This document shows positions 10,593-19,355 of a DNA stretch of 64,000 nt, piece after piece (the first letter of the stretch is position 1; each line of letters starts with the position of its first letter). The DNA comes from Stutzerimonas stutzeri. GTDB lineage: Bacteria; Pseudomonadota; Gammaproteobacteria; Pseudomonadales; Pseudomonadaceae. The notes beneath the pieces were generated by a model. It ran no database searches, was not told where the DNA came from, and saw only the letters and a program-made list of their open reading frames with translations. Position numbers and translations under genes: made by a program. Where the stretch lies: NCBI RefSeq assembly GCF_002909485.1, contig NZ_PPXG01000005.1, positions 248,001 through 312,000 of the forward strand, written 5' to 3'.

Positions 10593-10841
10593 TCAACGCC
10601 CTCCGAGTTTGGTCTGGATCAGCTGGGCGAAGTGGCCAACGTTCTTCAGCGATTCCAGTTCGGCGGTGCGGAACTTGATGCCGAAGCGTTGCTCGGCGGC
10701 CACGATCAGCAACACATGGGTCTGACTGTCCCAGCCATCGATGTCGTCGGCGGTGGTTTCGGGCGTGAGGACGATATCGTCAGCATCGAACACGTCGTGG
10801 AAGATCTGGGTCAGCGCCTGGAGAATTTCCTTTTCGTTCAT
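10593..10841 (-). CDS. Acyl carrier protein of the FkbH/MBOAT cassette
   Basis: 82 residues, acidic, with the four-helix ACP pattern. DDIDGWDSQTHVLLIV contains the phosphopantetheine-attachment serine (S39) in the WDS context seen in ACPs that pair with FkbH-like proteins and in DltC. The start ATG overlaps the stop of the FkbH gene (ATGA), implying translational coupling and equal expression. It probably carries the acyl or glyceryl thioester made by FkbH to the MBOAT protein at the inner face of the membrane. The residue after the serine is Gln rather than the usual Leu, which may reflect specialisation for its partners. Confidence 0.85.
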   Translation of the reverse strand: MNEKEILQALTQIFHDVFDADDIVLTPETTADDIDGWDSQTHVLLIVAAEQRFGIKFRTAELESLKNVGHFAQLIQTKLGGR

Positions 10842-12739
10842 GCTTGCACCTGGATGTGATGGTGGATGGAAGCGCGCGAGGCCAGCTCGTAGCGCCAGAA
10901 ACTTGCATCGGCGATTGCGTTTGCAGGGGCGGGGCGCTGCTCGAAGCCCAGCCGCGGATAGTGCTCGGCGACCATGCCGTTGCGTTCGGTGGGGCGATAT
11001 TCGCCAACCAAGGCGCCCCAGCCCGCAGCGGTTGCCGCGTCGACCAGCACCTCAAGCACCGCCGCTTCGACCTGGCGACCCAGTACGCGGCAGCTCATCA
11101 GCCAGCTGTCGATCAGCAGCTCATCGGCTCCGAGAGCTGCATCGGGTCTTGCCAGCATCACGCTGATCAGGCCGTTGTCACCGAACTTGTCCTCCAGCCG
11201 CAGGGCCAGGGCGATGGCTCGTGGATCGCTGGCCATGCGCTCGACTTCGGCTTCGGTATAGCGGCGGGTGGTCAGGTTGAACTGGTTGGTCTTGTTGATC
11301 AGCTGGGTGGCGCGGGCCAGTTCGGTGGCGCCGATGTTGCTGACGCGCAGGACCATCTGCAGCCCGCGCAGGTAGCCCTCCATGTCCGTGGCCTGGCCCT
11401 GCGCGGCCTTGCGCTCGGCGTTAAGCGCATAGCTGCGACCGCGCGCGGCGTCATCGAAGGTAAAGGACACGGCTTCAAAATAGCCGGCCGCGGCGATGCA
11501 TGCGGGGTAGTCGGCGACATCGTCGGGCAGTTCTGGAACGGCGACTTCCGGCAGCTCGCGGCGCACGATGTCGCGCTCGGCCGGGTTGTCGTCGACGAAG
11601 ACGAGGCTGTCCAGACCGATATCCAGCATGCTCGCGATGCGCCGCAGATTGCCGGCCTTGTCTTCCCAGTTGGCAACAAAGGCTGCGATATCGCTGCGTT
11701 TGAGTGCCATTTCCGGGTGCGCGAATGCCGCTTCGGCGACGTGCAGGTCGTTCTTGCTGCACACCGCCAGAATCACCCCGCGACAGGCCAGTTGAGCGGC
11801 GTAGTGCTGGAAGGCCAGATATGCCTCGCCGCTGGCGCTGCCCTGGCCGAGGTGGATGCCGTCGATGCCGTCATCACCGATCACACCGCCCCAGAGGGTG
11901 TTGTCCAGATCGAGTACCAGGCATTTGCGTGACAGTCCGGCGGTGGCCGCTGCGATGCGCGCCAGCTGCTCGCCGTAAAGCGGTGCCAGCGTCGGGCTGA
12001 CCAGCTGCTTGGCCTGGTGCCAGCGCACCGGCTCGGCCAGGCCATCGCCATACGCGGTTGCCTGCCAGGCCAAGTCGAGCAGCAGCACGCCATCCTCGCG
12101 GGCAGCGGCTCGGATAGCAGTGTTCAATCGTTCGATGACTGCCCGTGGCGAAGCCGGCACCAAAGCTTCGTAAGAGCCGAACAGCGACGGTGCGACCGGC
12201 ACCAGGGTTTGCTGCACCACCTGCGCGGCATAGCGTTCGCGGGCCCGGCGCCAGAGCATGCGCAGCTCATCGACGCGTTCCGCCACGGCGGCATCCACCT
12301 CCGCCTGGCCTGCCTGCAAGGGCAGTTGCAGCGGCGCGTCATGGGCGTCCAGCGCCAGCAGCACCAATTGCGGGGCAAAGGCGTTCAGCGCCGGGTCATC
12401 AGCAAGCAGGGCCTGGCGGTACATGCCGTAGGGCGCCACGTGCAGCGAAAGCGCCAGCCGCCGCTGCAACCCGGCCACGCGGATGGCCGGCAGCAGGTGA
12501 TCGACCGTATGCGAGGACAGCAATGCCAGCCGCAGCGGCGTCAGTCGTGCCGCCGCGGCGTGCTGTTCGATGCCGGCGGCGGCCAGCTTGTCCTGGCGTG
12601 CCGTCAGGGTGAAATCTCGCTGAAAATTGGCCAGCCGTGCGGCCTCGCACAGCCGCTGCAGCGGATCGTCGATGCGCTTGGCTTGGCTGATCGCGCCGGA
12701 TAGATCCGGGTGCGTCGGCAGCCAGGGGAGTTGTGCCAT
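10838..12739 (-). CDS. Three-domain FkbH-like protein (SGNH-like, HAD-IIIC, GNAT-like)
   Basis: 633 residues. Residues 1 to about 265 form a weak SGNH-like domain (LALLSSHTVDHLLPAIR near 71-87). Residues about 271-450 are a HAD-IIIC phosphatase domain with VLDLDNTLWGGVIGDDG (nucleophile D277, D279), VCSKND and FVDDNPAERD. The C-terminal part (about 455-620) resembles a GNAT domain (INKTNQFNLTTRRYTEAEV, SCRVLGRQVEAAVL). FkbH proteins such as those in FK520 and tetronate pathways load a D-3-phosphoglycerate-derived glyceryl unit onto an ACP as a thioester. With an ACP overlapping downstream and an MBOAT gene upstream, this protein probably supplies the acyl-ACP. The actual acyl group is not readable from sequence. 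Confidence 0.85.
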   Translation of the reverse strand: MAQLPWLPTHPDLSGAISQAKRIDDPLQRLCEAARLANFQRDFTLTARQDKLAAAGIEQHAAAARLTPLRLALLSSHTVDHLLPAIRVAGLQRRLALSLHVAPYGMYRQALLADDPALNAFAPQLVLLALDAHDAPLQLPLQAGQAEVDAAVAERVDELRMLWRRARERYAAQVVQQTLVPVAPSLFGSYEALVPASPRAVIERLNTAIRAAAREDGVLLLDLAWQATAYGDGLAEPVRWHQAKQLVSPTLAPLYGEQLARIAAATAGLSRKCLVLDLDNTLWGGVIGDDGIDGIHLGQGSASGEAYLAFQHYAAQLACRGVILAVCSKNDLHVAEAAFAHPEMALKRSDIAAFVANWEDKAGNLRRIASMLDIGLDSLVFVDDNPAERDIVRRELPEVAVPELPDDVADYPACIAAAGYFEAVSFTFDDAARGRSYALNAERKAAQGQATDMEGYLRGLQMVLRVSNIGATELARATQLINKTNQFNLTTRRYTEAEVERMASDPRAIALALRLEDKFGDNGLISVMLARPDAALGADELLIDSWLMSCRVLGRQVEAAVLEVLVDAATAAGWGALVGEYRPTERNGMVAEHYPRLGFEQRPAPANAIADASFWRYELASRASIHHHIQVQA

Positions 12740-12760
12740 GCCTGTGACTCCTTGTCGTGG

Positions 12761-14299
12761 TCAGAACTGGAAATAGAGGAATTCGGTCGGCGCCATGGAA
12801 AAGGCGATCGCCAAGGCAAAGAAACCGAGCACACCCACCGCCAGGCCGTGAATTGCCGTCGGGCGCCAGGCGCTGGCCGGCAGCAATCGTTCGGTCCAGT
12901 GCGGCTGGGCCTTGTAGTTGAGTGCGGTACGGAAGTGGCCCATCCACTGCTGCACGTTCGGCATGCCCCAGACGAACACCAGCAGCGCGGCGATATAGAC
13001 GAAATCGGAGCGATCCATCGCCGCGCTGGTCGGGCTCAGGCCGAGCATGCCGGCGAGGATTGCCATGGCCGTAGGCACGTCACTGGCGCGGAAGAACACC
13101 ATCGCCACGACGACGCAGCCAAAGGTCAGGGCGACTGCTGGTGCCTTGTGCCACCAGATATCGCTGTCCAGCTTCCAACCCTGACGCGCCTTCCAGGCAC
13201 GCCAGCCGTGGGCCAGCACCAGGTACAGGCCATGTAGCAGGCCGAATGCGACGAAATGCCAGCCGGCGCCATGCCAGATACCGGAAATGAACATGGTGAA
13301 CACGGTGGGGTAGGCGACCAGAGCGAAGAAGGTGCCGGCGGTCATCTTGCCGCGCCGTGGCTGTGGCTTGCCGGCGGCCATGCGGGCGCGGGTCACGCGC
13401 AGCACGATGGGGTTGTAGATGTAGGCGGTGAGAAAGCGTGTCAGCGTCATGTGCCAGCGCGACCAGTAGTCGATAACGTTGCGCGCCTTGAACGGGCTGT
13501 TGAAGTTGGCTGGCAGGCTGATACCGAACAGCAACGCCAGGCCGATGGCCATGTCGCTGTAGCCGGAGAAGTCGAAGTAAATCTGCAGCGTGTAGGTCAG
13601 CGCGCCGGTCCAGGCGTCGTAAAACGCCGGGATGGTGCCGTCGGCGGCCAGGCTGAACACCGGCGTGGCTTTCAGCGCGAGGGTGTCGGCGATCACCACC
13701 TTCTTGAACAGGCCGAGCAGAAACACCGTGGCGCCCAGCGACAGGTTGTCGATGCGCGCGCGGAAGCTGTCGCGGTCGTTGAACTGCGCAAGCATCTCAC
13801 CGTGGTGGGTGATCGGCCCGGCGATCAGCTGCGGGAAGAAGCTGATGAACAGGCAGTAGTTGGCGAAGTCGTGCTCTTCCACCACACCATCGTTGGCATC
13901 GACCAGATAGGCGATCTGCTGGAAAGTGAAGAAGGAGATCGCCAGCGGCAGGATGATGTCTTCGACGCGCCAACCGAGATCCAGTGCTGCATCCAGCGTG
14001 CCGAGCAGGAAGCCGGTGTACTTGTAGTAGACCAGTAGCAGCACGTTGGCCGTGACCGCCAGCCCGAGTGCCAGGCGTGAGGGGTGCCGGCGCAGGTAGC
14101 CACCGAGCAGATAGTTGACCAGCATGCTGCCGACCAGCAGCGGTACATAGACCGGGTTCCACCAGCCGTAGAACACCAACGAGACGACGGTCAGCCAGAT
14201 CACCGCGAGCCGCTGTCGGCCCGATCCGGTCAGCACGAAGAATCCAATCAACACCACCGGAAGAAAGCCGGCGATGAACTCCAATGAATTGAAAAGCAT
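12761..14299 (-). CDS. MBOAT family O-acyltransferase (AlgI/DltB-like)
   Basis: 512 residues with about ten to twelve TM helices. Family landmarks are LQIYFDFSGYSDMAIGLA (about 238-255), NFNSPFKARNVIDYWSRWHMTL with His283, and SGIWHGAGWHF with the catalytic His343. AlgI and DltB share these and move acyl groups across the inner membrane to an external polymer. The gene opens the four-gene cassette and is 21 bases upstream of FkbH. A GGGAAG ribosome site precedes the ATG. AlgF/AlgJ/AlgX partners are absent, and the donor is more likely the cassette's own ACP, as in Dlt systems, so it is probably not alginate acetylation. Confidence 0.9.
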   Translation of the reverse strand: MLFNSLEFIAGFLPVVLIGFFVLTGSGRQRLAVIWLTVVSLVFYGWWNPVYVPLLVGSMLVNYLLGGYLRRHPSRLALGLAVTANVLLLVYYKYTGFLLGTLDAALDLGWRVEDIILPLAISFFTFQQIAYLVDANDGVVEEHDFANYCLFISFFPQLIAGPITHHGEMLAQFNDRDSFRARIDNLSLGATVFLLGLFKKVVIADTLALKATPVFSLAADGTIPAFYDAWTGALTYTLQIYFDFSGYSDMAIGLALLFGISLPANFNSPFKARNVIDYWSRWHMTLTRFLTAYIYNPIVLRVTRARMAAGKPQPRRGKMTAGTFFALVAYPTVFTMFISGIWHGAGWHFVAFGLLHGLYLVLAHGWRAWKARQGWKLDSDIWWHKAPAVALTFGCVVVAMVFFRASDVPTAMAILAGMLGLSPTSAAMDRSDFVYIAALLVFVWGMPNVQQWMGHFRTALNYKAQPHWTERLLPASAWRPTAIHGLAVGVLGFFALAIAFSMAPTEFLYFQF

Positions 14300-14661
14300 C
14301 TTCCCTATCCCTGCTCAGCGTACGTGCATCGCTGCTCAGGCCGCTGGTGAGGCGGGGCGAGTCATCCATTCAGTCCTAGCGTCACGCTGCCGGCAACCCA
14401 TCCTGGTCGGCGTTGCGACATCCTCGGTCCATCATTGGGTGCTCGCTCGGGCTAAGGCCATCTTGGCCGCCTTCCCCTGAGCTCCTATGGCTCCGACTGG
14501 AAGATGTAAAAAAAAGTTTCAGTTTCGTACGGTGCCGTCGGGCGCCTTGTTAAATCAGGTCAATCAGCCCCCGGCTGGCAAGGGCTGCAGGCCATTTCCG
14601 TCGGTCGGCAAAGTTCCTTTGCCTGGTTGGAAAGGTGTCAAGGAGGGCAAATCACGAGCGT
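14300..14661. other. Long leader/intergenic region upstream of the MBOAT cassette
   Basis: About 360 bases without a convincing gene. Read on the minus strand, the roughly 200 bases before the MBOAT start hold ten GGA triplets (for example AGGACT and ATGGATGA) and several small stem-loops such as GGCC-AAGAT-GGCC. A sigma-E-like promoter motif lies at 14492-14520. No known riboswitch consensus could be matched by eye. Confidence 0.4.
14492..14520 (-). promoter_or_regulatory. Possible AlgU/sigma-E-type promoter for the MBOAT cassette
   Basis: The minus strand reads GAAACTT, a T-rich 16-base spacer, then GTCGGA. This resembles the envelope-stress sigma factor pattern GAACTT-N16-TCTGA with mismatches in both boxes. 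It would give a leader of about 185 bases before the ATG at 14299. Confidence 0.3.
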
Positions 14662-14706
14662 AAAAAAGGCCGACTTTGACGGGTGACCCATCTTTGAATC
14701 GGCCTT
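14662..14706 (-). terminator. Rho-independent terminator for the small membrane protein gene
   Basis: AAGGCCGA (14666-14673) and TCGGCCTT (14699-14706) pair. On the minus strand the hairpin is followed by a run of T (six A on the plus strand at 14662-14667). It lies 20 bases downstream of the 14726-14962 stop. Confidence 0.75.
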
Positions 14707-14725
14707 GTATCCAGCTCGCAATAAC

Positions 14726-14962
14726 TTAGCGAGCAGTACTCAACCCCACGCTTGGAGTGCGCACTCGCTGAGACGGTTTCGGCCTCGCGGTCGGAGGCTC
14801 GATCTTGCTTTGCAAATGCCTGACCGTACGCTTGAGGCGCATCACCTTGTCTTCCAATTGAAAGACCTTGCGGTTGTTGTAGAACATGCCCAGCACGAAC
14901 CCCACCGAAGTGAAGACCAGGCCATAAATGAGTGCGGCTTCATAGAGATAGCTGGAAAACAT
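14726..14962 (-). CDS. Small membrane protein with C-terminal coiled coil, unknown function
   Basis: 78 residues from the ATG at 14962, which has GAGGATGACAGG upstream; an earlier ATG 11 codons before lacks this. One TM (YEAALIYGLVFTSVGFVLGMFY, about 6-27) is followed by a basic heptad-like helix (FQLEDKVMRLKRTVRHLQSK) and a Pro/Arg-rich tail. It is a single-gene unit with its own terminator. I do not recognise the family. It could be an inner-membrane scaffold or cell-envelope accessory protein, but nothing in the sequence decides this. Confidence 0.6.
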   Translation of the reverse strand: MFSSYLYEAALIYGLVFTSVGFVLGMFYNNRKVFQLEDKVMRLKRTVRHLQSKIEPPTARPKPSQRVRTPSVGLSTAR

Positions 14963-15099
14963 CCTGTCATCCTCTGCGGGTAATGGCTGTATCACGTTGC
15001 GTAATGCAGCCCAGAACGGCCTGATGCCAATCTGCCCCTATGTGACATGGCGCACATTAAAAACGTTCCCGACTGGTGCGCACTCCGGGGATGCCAATC

Positions 15100-15768
15100 T
15101 CAGCGGGCGGACGCGGACATTGCGATGGCGGCGGCGGCCGTTCGCGTCTCAACGCCGAGTTTCACGTAGACATGTTCCAGATGCTTGTTCACCGTCCGCG
15201 GGCTAAGCCCGAGGATATCGCCGATATCGCGGTTGGTTTTGCCGCAGGATACCCAGTGCAGAACTTCAACTTCTCGCCCGGTTAATTGATAGCGCTGGGT
15301 TAGCATGGCCTGAATCTGCCTGTTATCTGCGGGGGGCGTCTGAGTTGAGATAAGGCGAGCGTTCTGCAAGGCGCGGGCAGTGCGTAGGTGTGCAGCCACT
15401 CGGGCCAGGACCTGTTCCGGGTGGATAGGCTTGGTCACGTAGTCGATGCCGCCCGCCTCGAAGCCGGCAAGCACATGCTCGCTTTCGGTCAGGGCAGTCA
15501 TGAACAGCACCGGCACGTCTTCCAGCTCGGTCTGCGCCTTGATCCGGCGGCAGGTATCGAAACCGTCCAGCCCGGGCATCATGGCGTCGAGCAGAACGAT
15601 ATCCGGCTTCAGCCGCTGCATTCGCTCCAGCGCGCTGAGGCCGTCCAACGCCACCAGCACCATGTAGCCGGCCTGATCCAGTGCGCCGGAGAGCAGGGCG
15701 AGGTTGTCGGGCACGTCATCGACGATCATCACGATGCCCTGATTCTGCGGATGATCAGCTGGATGCAT
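15100..15768 (-). CDS. LuxR/NarL-type response regulator of the amide/urea regulon
   Basis: 222 residues. The receiver domain has VMIVDDVPDN, phosphoacceptor Asp61 in IVLLDAMMPGLDG, the T in FMTAL and Lys in YVTKPIHPEQ. The C-terminal LuxR helix-turn-helix is LTGREVEVLHWVSCGKTNRDIGDILGLSPRTVNKHL. The start lies inside the last codons of the hybrid kinase (14-base overlap), so the two are translated together and very likely form a phosphorelay. It is the best candidate to bind the TACGT-N6-ACGTA palindromes found upstream of urtA and fmdA. The effector that starts the relay is probably an amide or urea sensed by the kinase's transporter domain, which is an inference. Confidence 0.85.
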   Translation of the reverse strand: MHPADHPQNQGIVMIVDDVPDNLALLSGALDQAGYMVLVALDGLSALERMQRLKPDIVLLDAMMPGLDGFDTCRRIKAQTELEDVPVLFMTALTESEHVLAGFEAGGIDYVTKPIHPEQVLARVAAHLRTARALQNARLISTQTPPADNRQIQAMLTQRYQLTGREVEVLHWVSCGKTNRDIGDILGLSPRTVNKHLEHVYVKLGVETRTAAAAIAMSASAR

Positions 15769-18700
15769 GGGTGTTCTCCATGGTCGTCTGAATCTCGTTG
15801 GTCATGGCCTGATCCAGGCGCTGGCCCAGTTCGTTCAGCTGGAAACGTCTGGCCAGTTGGCGCAGTTCCTGGAGTTGCGCGGCGGCGGCCGGCAGGTCGT
15901 GTTCGAGCTGGTCGAGCAGTTCGAGCACGCCGCGTACATATCCGAGCGAGGTCTGTTGCTGCAGCGCGTGCAGTGCATCGAGCGGCAGGGCAGCGGCCAT
16001 CGAAGCGGAGGCGTCCGCATCGCGTCTGAGCCATTCCAGCGCCAGCTGCTGGCGAATCTTGTCCAGCAGCACCGGGGCATGCACCGGCTTGGGCAGGTAG
16101 TCACTGCAATCGGCGGCGACACTCGCTCCGTCGACGAAGGCATTGGCGGAAATGACGATGATCGGCGCCGTCGAACCCACCGAGCGGCGAATCAGCCTGG
16201 CGGTCTGCCAGCCGTCGAGCTGCGGCATGGAAAGGTCCATCAGGATCAGATCAGGGTTGTGCAGCGATACCTGGCTGAGCGCTTCCTGGCCGTTGCTGGC
16301 CATGAGTATTTCGAAGCCCAATGGCTCGAGCATGCCGGCCAGCACCTTGCGGTGTTCGATGTGGTCGTCGACCACCAGCACTCGGCGGCGCGGGCCGTGG
16401 TAGCCGATGATGTCGTGTTCGACATGGACCACCGCCTGCGGCACGCGCACTTCGGAGAGGAACAGGCGCAGCTGGAAGACGCTGCCGCGACCTTGCTCGC
16501 TCTTCATCGACAGCTCGCCGCCCATCAACGCGGTGAGCATGCGGGTGATGGTCAGGCCGAGGCCCAGGCCGCTGTCCTGGCGCAACGGATTGCCTCGCTC
16601 GAACGGCTGGAACAGTCGCTCCACCTGCTCGGGGGCGATGCCGATGCCGGTGTCGGCGATCTCGAAGGTCGCCGTTTCGCGCAGGTAGCTGGCGCGCAGG
16701 GTGATGCTGCCGGCGTCCGTGTAGCGCACCGCGTTGCCGAGTAGGTTGATGAGGATCTGCCGCACACGTTTCTCATCACCACGCACCACGGCCGGGATGC
16801 GGCCCTGGGTTTCGAAGTGGAAGCGCAGACCTTTTTCCTCGGCCTGCGGCGCGATCATCTGCCGTACCTGCAGGAGAAATTCGGGAAAGGCGATCTCGGA
16901 GGGCTCCAGATTGAGTTTTCCGGCCTCGATCCTGGCCACGTCGAGCAACCCGTCGATCAGCGAGAGCAGGTGAGCGCCGCTGCGATGGATGGTGCCCAGC
17001 GCTTCCTTGTGTCGCGTCGGCAGCTCGCCATCGCGCAACAGGATCTGCGCATAGCCGAGGATGCTGTTGAGCGGGGTGCGCAGCTCATGGGACAGGCCGG
17101 TCACATAGCGGCTCTTGGCGGCATTGGCTGCCTCGGACGCCTCCTTGGCCTTCTGCAGCTGTTCGTCGGTCTTGCGGTGGGCTTCGATTTCCTGCATCAG
17201 CAGGTGGGTCTGGCGATCCGATTCCTGCTGGGCGACGTGGCGGCTTTCGCGGGTAAGCACCACCCACCAGGCGAGAATGCCGGCGAACAACGAGAGCACC
17301 AGGAACGCCTTGAGAAACGCCTGATAAAGGGTTTCTCCCGCCTCCTGCGAGCTGGCCACGACACTCGGCGAGACCTGGCTGTAAATCAGCCAGAGCGCCA
17401 GCGAAAGCAGGCCGATGATCAGGCCGAGCACACCGAGGTAGTGCGCCAGGCGGGTGTGTAGCCGCGGGATGGACACCTGTGGGAAGGCCCAGCGAACGAA
17501 GTTGTCCCACTGCGCCGAAAGCCGGGCGTGCGGCTTGCACAGGTCGCCGCATCGGGCGTCTAGCGAGCAGCACAGCGAGCAGATCGGCGCACCGTAGGCG
17601 GGGCAGAAGGCGGTGTCCGGCTCCTCGAAGGCATTGCTGCACAGCACGCAGGCGATCTTGCCGCGCTCGGTATAGGGGTAGAGCAGCTCTGGCTGGCGTT
17701 TACGGGCGATATAGAAGCGCCCGCCGGTGAGCCAGGCGATCAGCGGTGCGCAGACCAGCGCGGTGCCCAGCGCGATCATCGGTGAGGCTGCCTGGACCAG
17801 TGCACCGAGCGCGCCGCTGTGGGCGAGGATCGCTAGAAACGAGGCGATCAGCATGGCGCCGACGCCCACAGGGTTGATGTCGTAGAGGTGCGCGCGCTTG
17901 AATTCGATCTGCCGCGGCGACAGGCCCAGCGGCTTGTTGATCACCAGGTCCGCGACTAGCGCGCCGATCCAGGCGATTGCGACGTTGGCGTACAGTCCGA
18001 GCACCTGCTCGATGGCCTCGAACACGCCCAGCTCCATCAGCATCAGCGCGATCGAGACGTTGAATACCAGCCAGACCACCCGCCCCGGATGGCTGTGGGT
18101 GACGCGCGCGAAGAAGTTCGACCAGGCCAGGGAGCCGGCATAGGCGTTGGTCACGTTGATCTTCACCTGCGAGACGATGACGAACAGCACCATTGCGCCC
18201 AGCGCCCATTCCGGCGAGGCGAACACGTAGCTGAAGGCCACCAGATACATCTGCGTCGGTTCGGCCGCCTTGTCCACCGGGATTTCGTGCTGCAGTGCGA
18301 GAAAGGCAAGAAAGGCGCCGGCGAGCATCTTCAGCGCGCCGGGGATGATCCAGCCGGGGCCGGCGGCTAGCATCGCCAGCCACCAGCGGACGCGGTTCTG
18401 TCGGGTCTTCTCGGGCAGGAAGCGCAGGTAGTCGACCTGCTCGCCGATCTGCGTGATCAGTGCCAGCGCCACGGTGCAGGCGGCGCCGAAGGACAGTAGG
18501 TTGAACGAGCCGCCGTCGCCTTCGCGGCCGGCGAAACTGGTCAGATCGCTCAGCGCTTCTGGGTTCTTGGCGATGACGAAGATGTAGGGCAGCAACAAAA
18601 GGATCAGCCAGACCGGTTGCGTCCAGAGCTGCAGGCGGTTGATCAGGGTGATGCCGTAGGTCACCAGCGGCACGATGATGATCGAGCAGATCACGTAGGC

Positions 18701-19159
18701 CAGCGCCAGCGGGATGCCGAAGTACAGCTCCAGCGCCAGCGCCATGATCGCCGCTTCGAGGGCGAAGAACAGGAAGGTGAAGCTGGCGTAGATCAGCGAG
18801 GTGATGGTCGAGCCGATGTAGCCGAAGCCGGCGCCGCGGGTCAGCAGGTCCATGTCCACGCCGTAGCGCGCCGCGTAGTAACTGATCGGCAACCCGGTGA
18901 GGAAAATCACCAGCGCCACCGCGAGGATTGCCCAGAGCGTATTGGTGAAACCGTAGGAAAGGGCCAGCGTGCCGCCGATGGCTTCCAGGGCAAGGAACGA
19001 AACCGCACCGAGCGCGGTGTTGGCGATACGAAATTCCGACCACTTGCGAAACGACTTGGGAGTGAAACGCAGGGCGTAGTCTTCCAGCGTCTCGTCGGCG
19101 ACCCAGCTGTTGTAGTCGCGGCGGATCTTGACGATGCGCTGTGTGCCTGTGATCTGCAC
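15755..19159 (-). CDS. Transporter-linked hybrid histidine kinase (NCS1 permease / Cys-rich / HisKA / receiver)
   Basis: About 1134 residues if started at the GTG at 19159, which has GGGG 9 bases upstream. The open frame extends to 19345, but that part would overlap the regulatory palindromes' flank and looks non-coding. Residues about 20-500 form an NCS1 cytosine/purine-permease-like domain with about twelve TMs. Next is a cysteine-rich module (CVLCSNAF...CPAY...CSLCC...CGDLC), two TMs, a coiled linker, HisKA with SHELRTPLNS (His691), an HATPase (NLLGNAVRYTDAG, DTGIGI, GLGLGLTITRM) and a receiver with Asp975 in LILMDLSMPQ. The design recalls CbrA, where an SLC5 transporter is fused to a kinase. 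It overlaps the response regulator gene and is divergent from urtA. Confidence 0.85.
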   Translation of the reverse strand: MQITGTQRIVKIRRDYNSWVADETLEDYALRFTPKSFRKWSEFRIANTALGAVSFLALEAIGGTLALSYGFTNTLWAILAVALVIFLTGLPISYYAARYGVDMDLLTRGAGFGYIGSTITSLIYASFTFLFFALEAAIMALALELYFGIPLALAYVICSIIIVPLVTYGITLINRLQLWTQPVWLILLLLPYIFVIAKNPEALSDLTSFAGREGDGGSFNLLSFGAACTVALALITQIGEQVDYLRFLPEKTRQNRVRWWLAMLAAGPGWIIPGALKMLAGAFLAFLALQHEIPVDKAAEPTQMYLVAFSYVFASPEWALGAMVLFVIVSQVKINVTNAYAGSLAWSNFFARVTHSHPGRVVWLVFNVSIALMLMELGVFEAIEQVLGLYANVAIAWIGALVADLVINKPLGLSPRQIEFKRAHLYDINPVGVGAMLIASFLAILAHSGALGALVQAASPMIALGTALVCAPLIAWLTGGRFYIARKRQPELLYPYTERGKIACVLCSNAFEEPDTAFCPAYGAPICSLCCSLDARCGDLCKPHARLSAQWDNFVRWAFPQVSIPRLHTRLAHYLGVLGLIIGLLSLALWLIYSQVSPSVVASSQEAGETLYQAFLKAFLVLSLFAGILAWWVVLTRESRHVAQQESDRQTHLLMQEIEAHRKTDEQLQKAKEASEAANAAKSRYVTGLSHELRTPLNSILGYAQILLRDGELPTRHKEALGTIHRSGAHLLSLIDGLLDVARIEAGKLNLEPSEIAFPEFLLQVRQMIAPQAEEKGLRFHFETQGRIPAVVRGDEKRVRQILINLLGNAVRYTDAGSITLRASYLRETATFEIADTGIGIAPEQVERLFQPFERGNPLRQDSGLGLGLTITRMLTALMGGELSMKSEQGRGSVFQLRLFLSEVRVPQAVVHVEHDIIGYHGPRRRVLVVDDHIEHRKVLAGMLEPLGFEILMASNGQEALSQVSLHNPDLILMDLSMPQLDGWQTARLIRRSVGSTAPIIVISANAFVDGASVAADCSDYLPKPVHAPVLLDKIRQQLALEWLRRDADASASMAAALPLDALHALQQQTSLGYVRGVLELLDQLEHDLPAAAAQLQELRQLARRFQLNELGQRLDQAMTNEIQTTMENTHASS

Positions 19160-19355
19160 GCTGGCGGCCCCGGCTGGTTGTCGTTTCCCTGGTTTGAGCA
19201 ACTTCCGTGCCCCCGTTCGGCACTGCTGATGACTCGCGGCGAAGCACGGAACGCATGCCGGCGCAGCGCTGCCGTGATCGGCAGGGGTGAGGGTTGCCGC
19301 TGCTGCCGTGCTCCATACCGGCGCAAGGATGCACCAGCAGTGCACCTGCTACGGA

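Noticed and set aside
12761-14299. Alginate O-acetylation assignment (AlgI)
   Set aside because: The MBOAT homology is real, but algF/algJ/algX and alginate genes are absent, and an ACP and FkbH are present instead.
14300-14520. Cyclic-di-GMP or other known riboswitch in the MBOAT leader
   Set aside because: The conserved GEMM blocks are absent on both strands; only GGA motifs and small stems are visible.
17700-19334. 544-residue minus-strand frame overlapping the hybrid kinase
   Set aside because: Arg/Ala-rich, no family motif, lies in another frame of the clearly coding permease domain. It is a high-GC shadow.
19160-19345. N-terminal extension of the hybrid kinase to the ATG at 19345
   Set aside because: The added 62 residues are low in recognisable features, the ATG has no ribosome site, and the region adjoins the operator palindromes. 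A GTG start at 19159 fits the NCS1 domain start better, though this is not certain.
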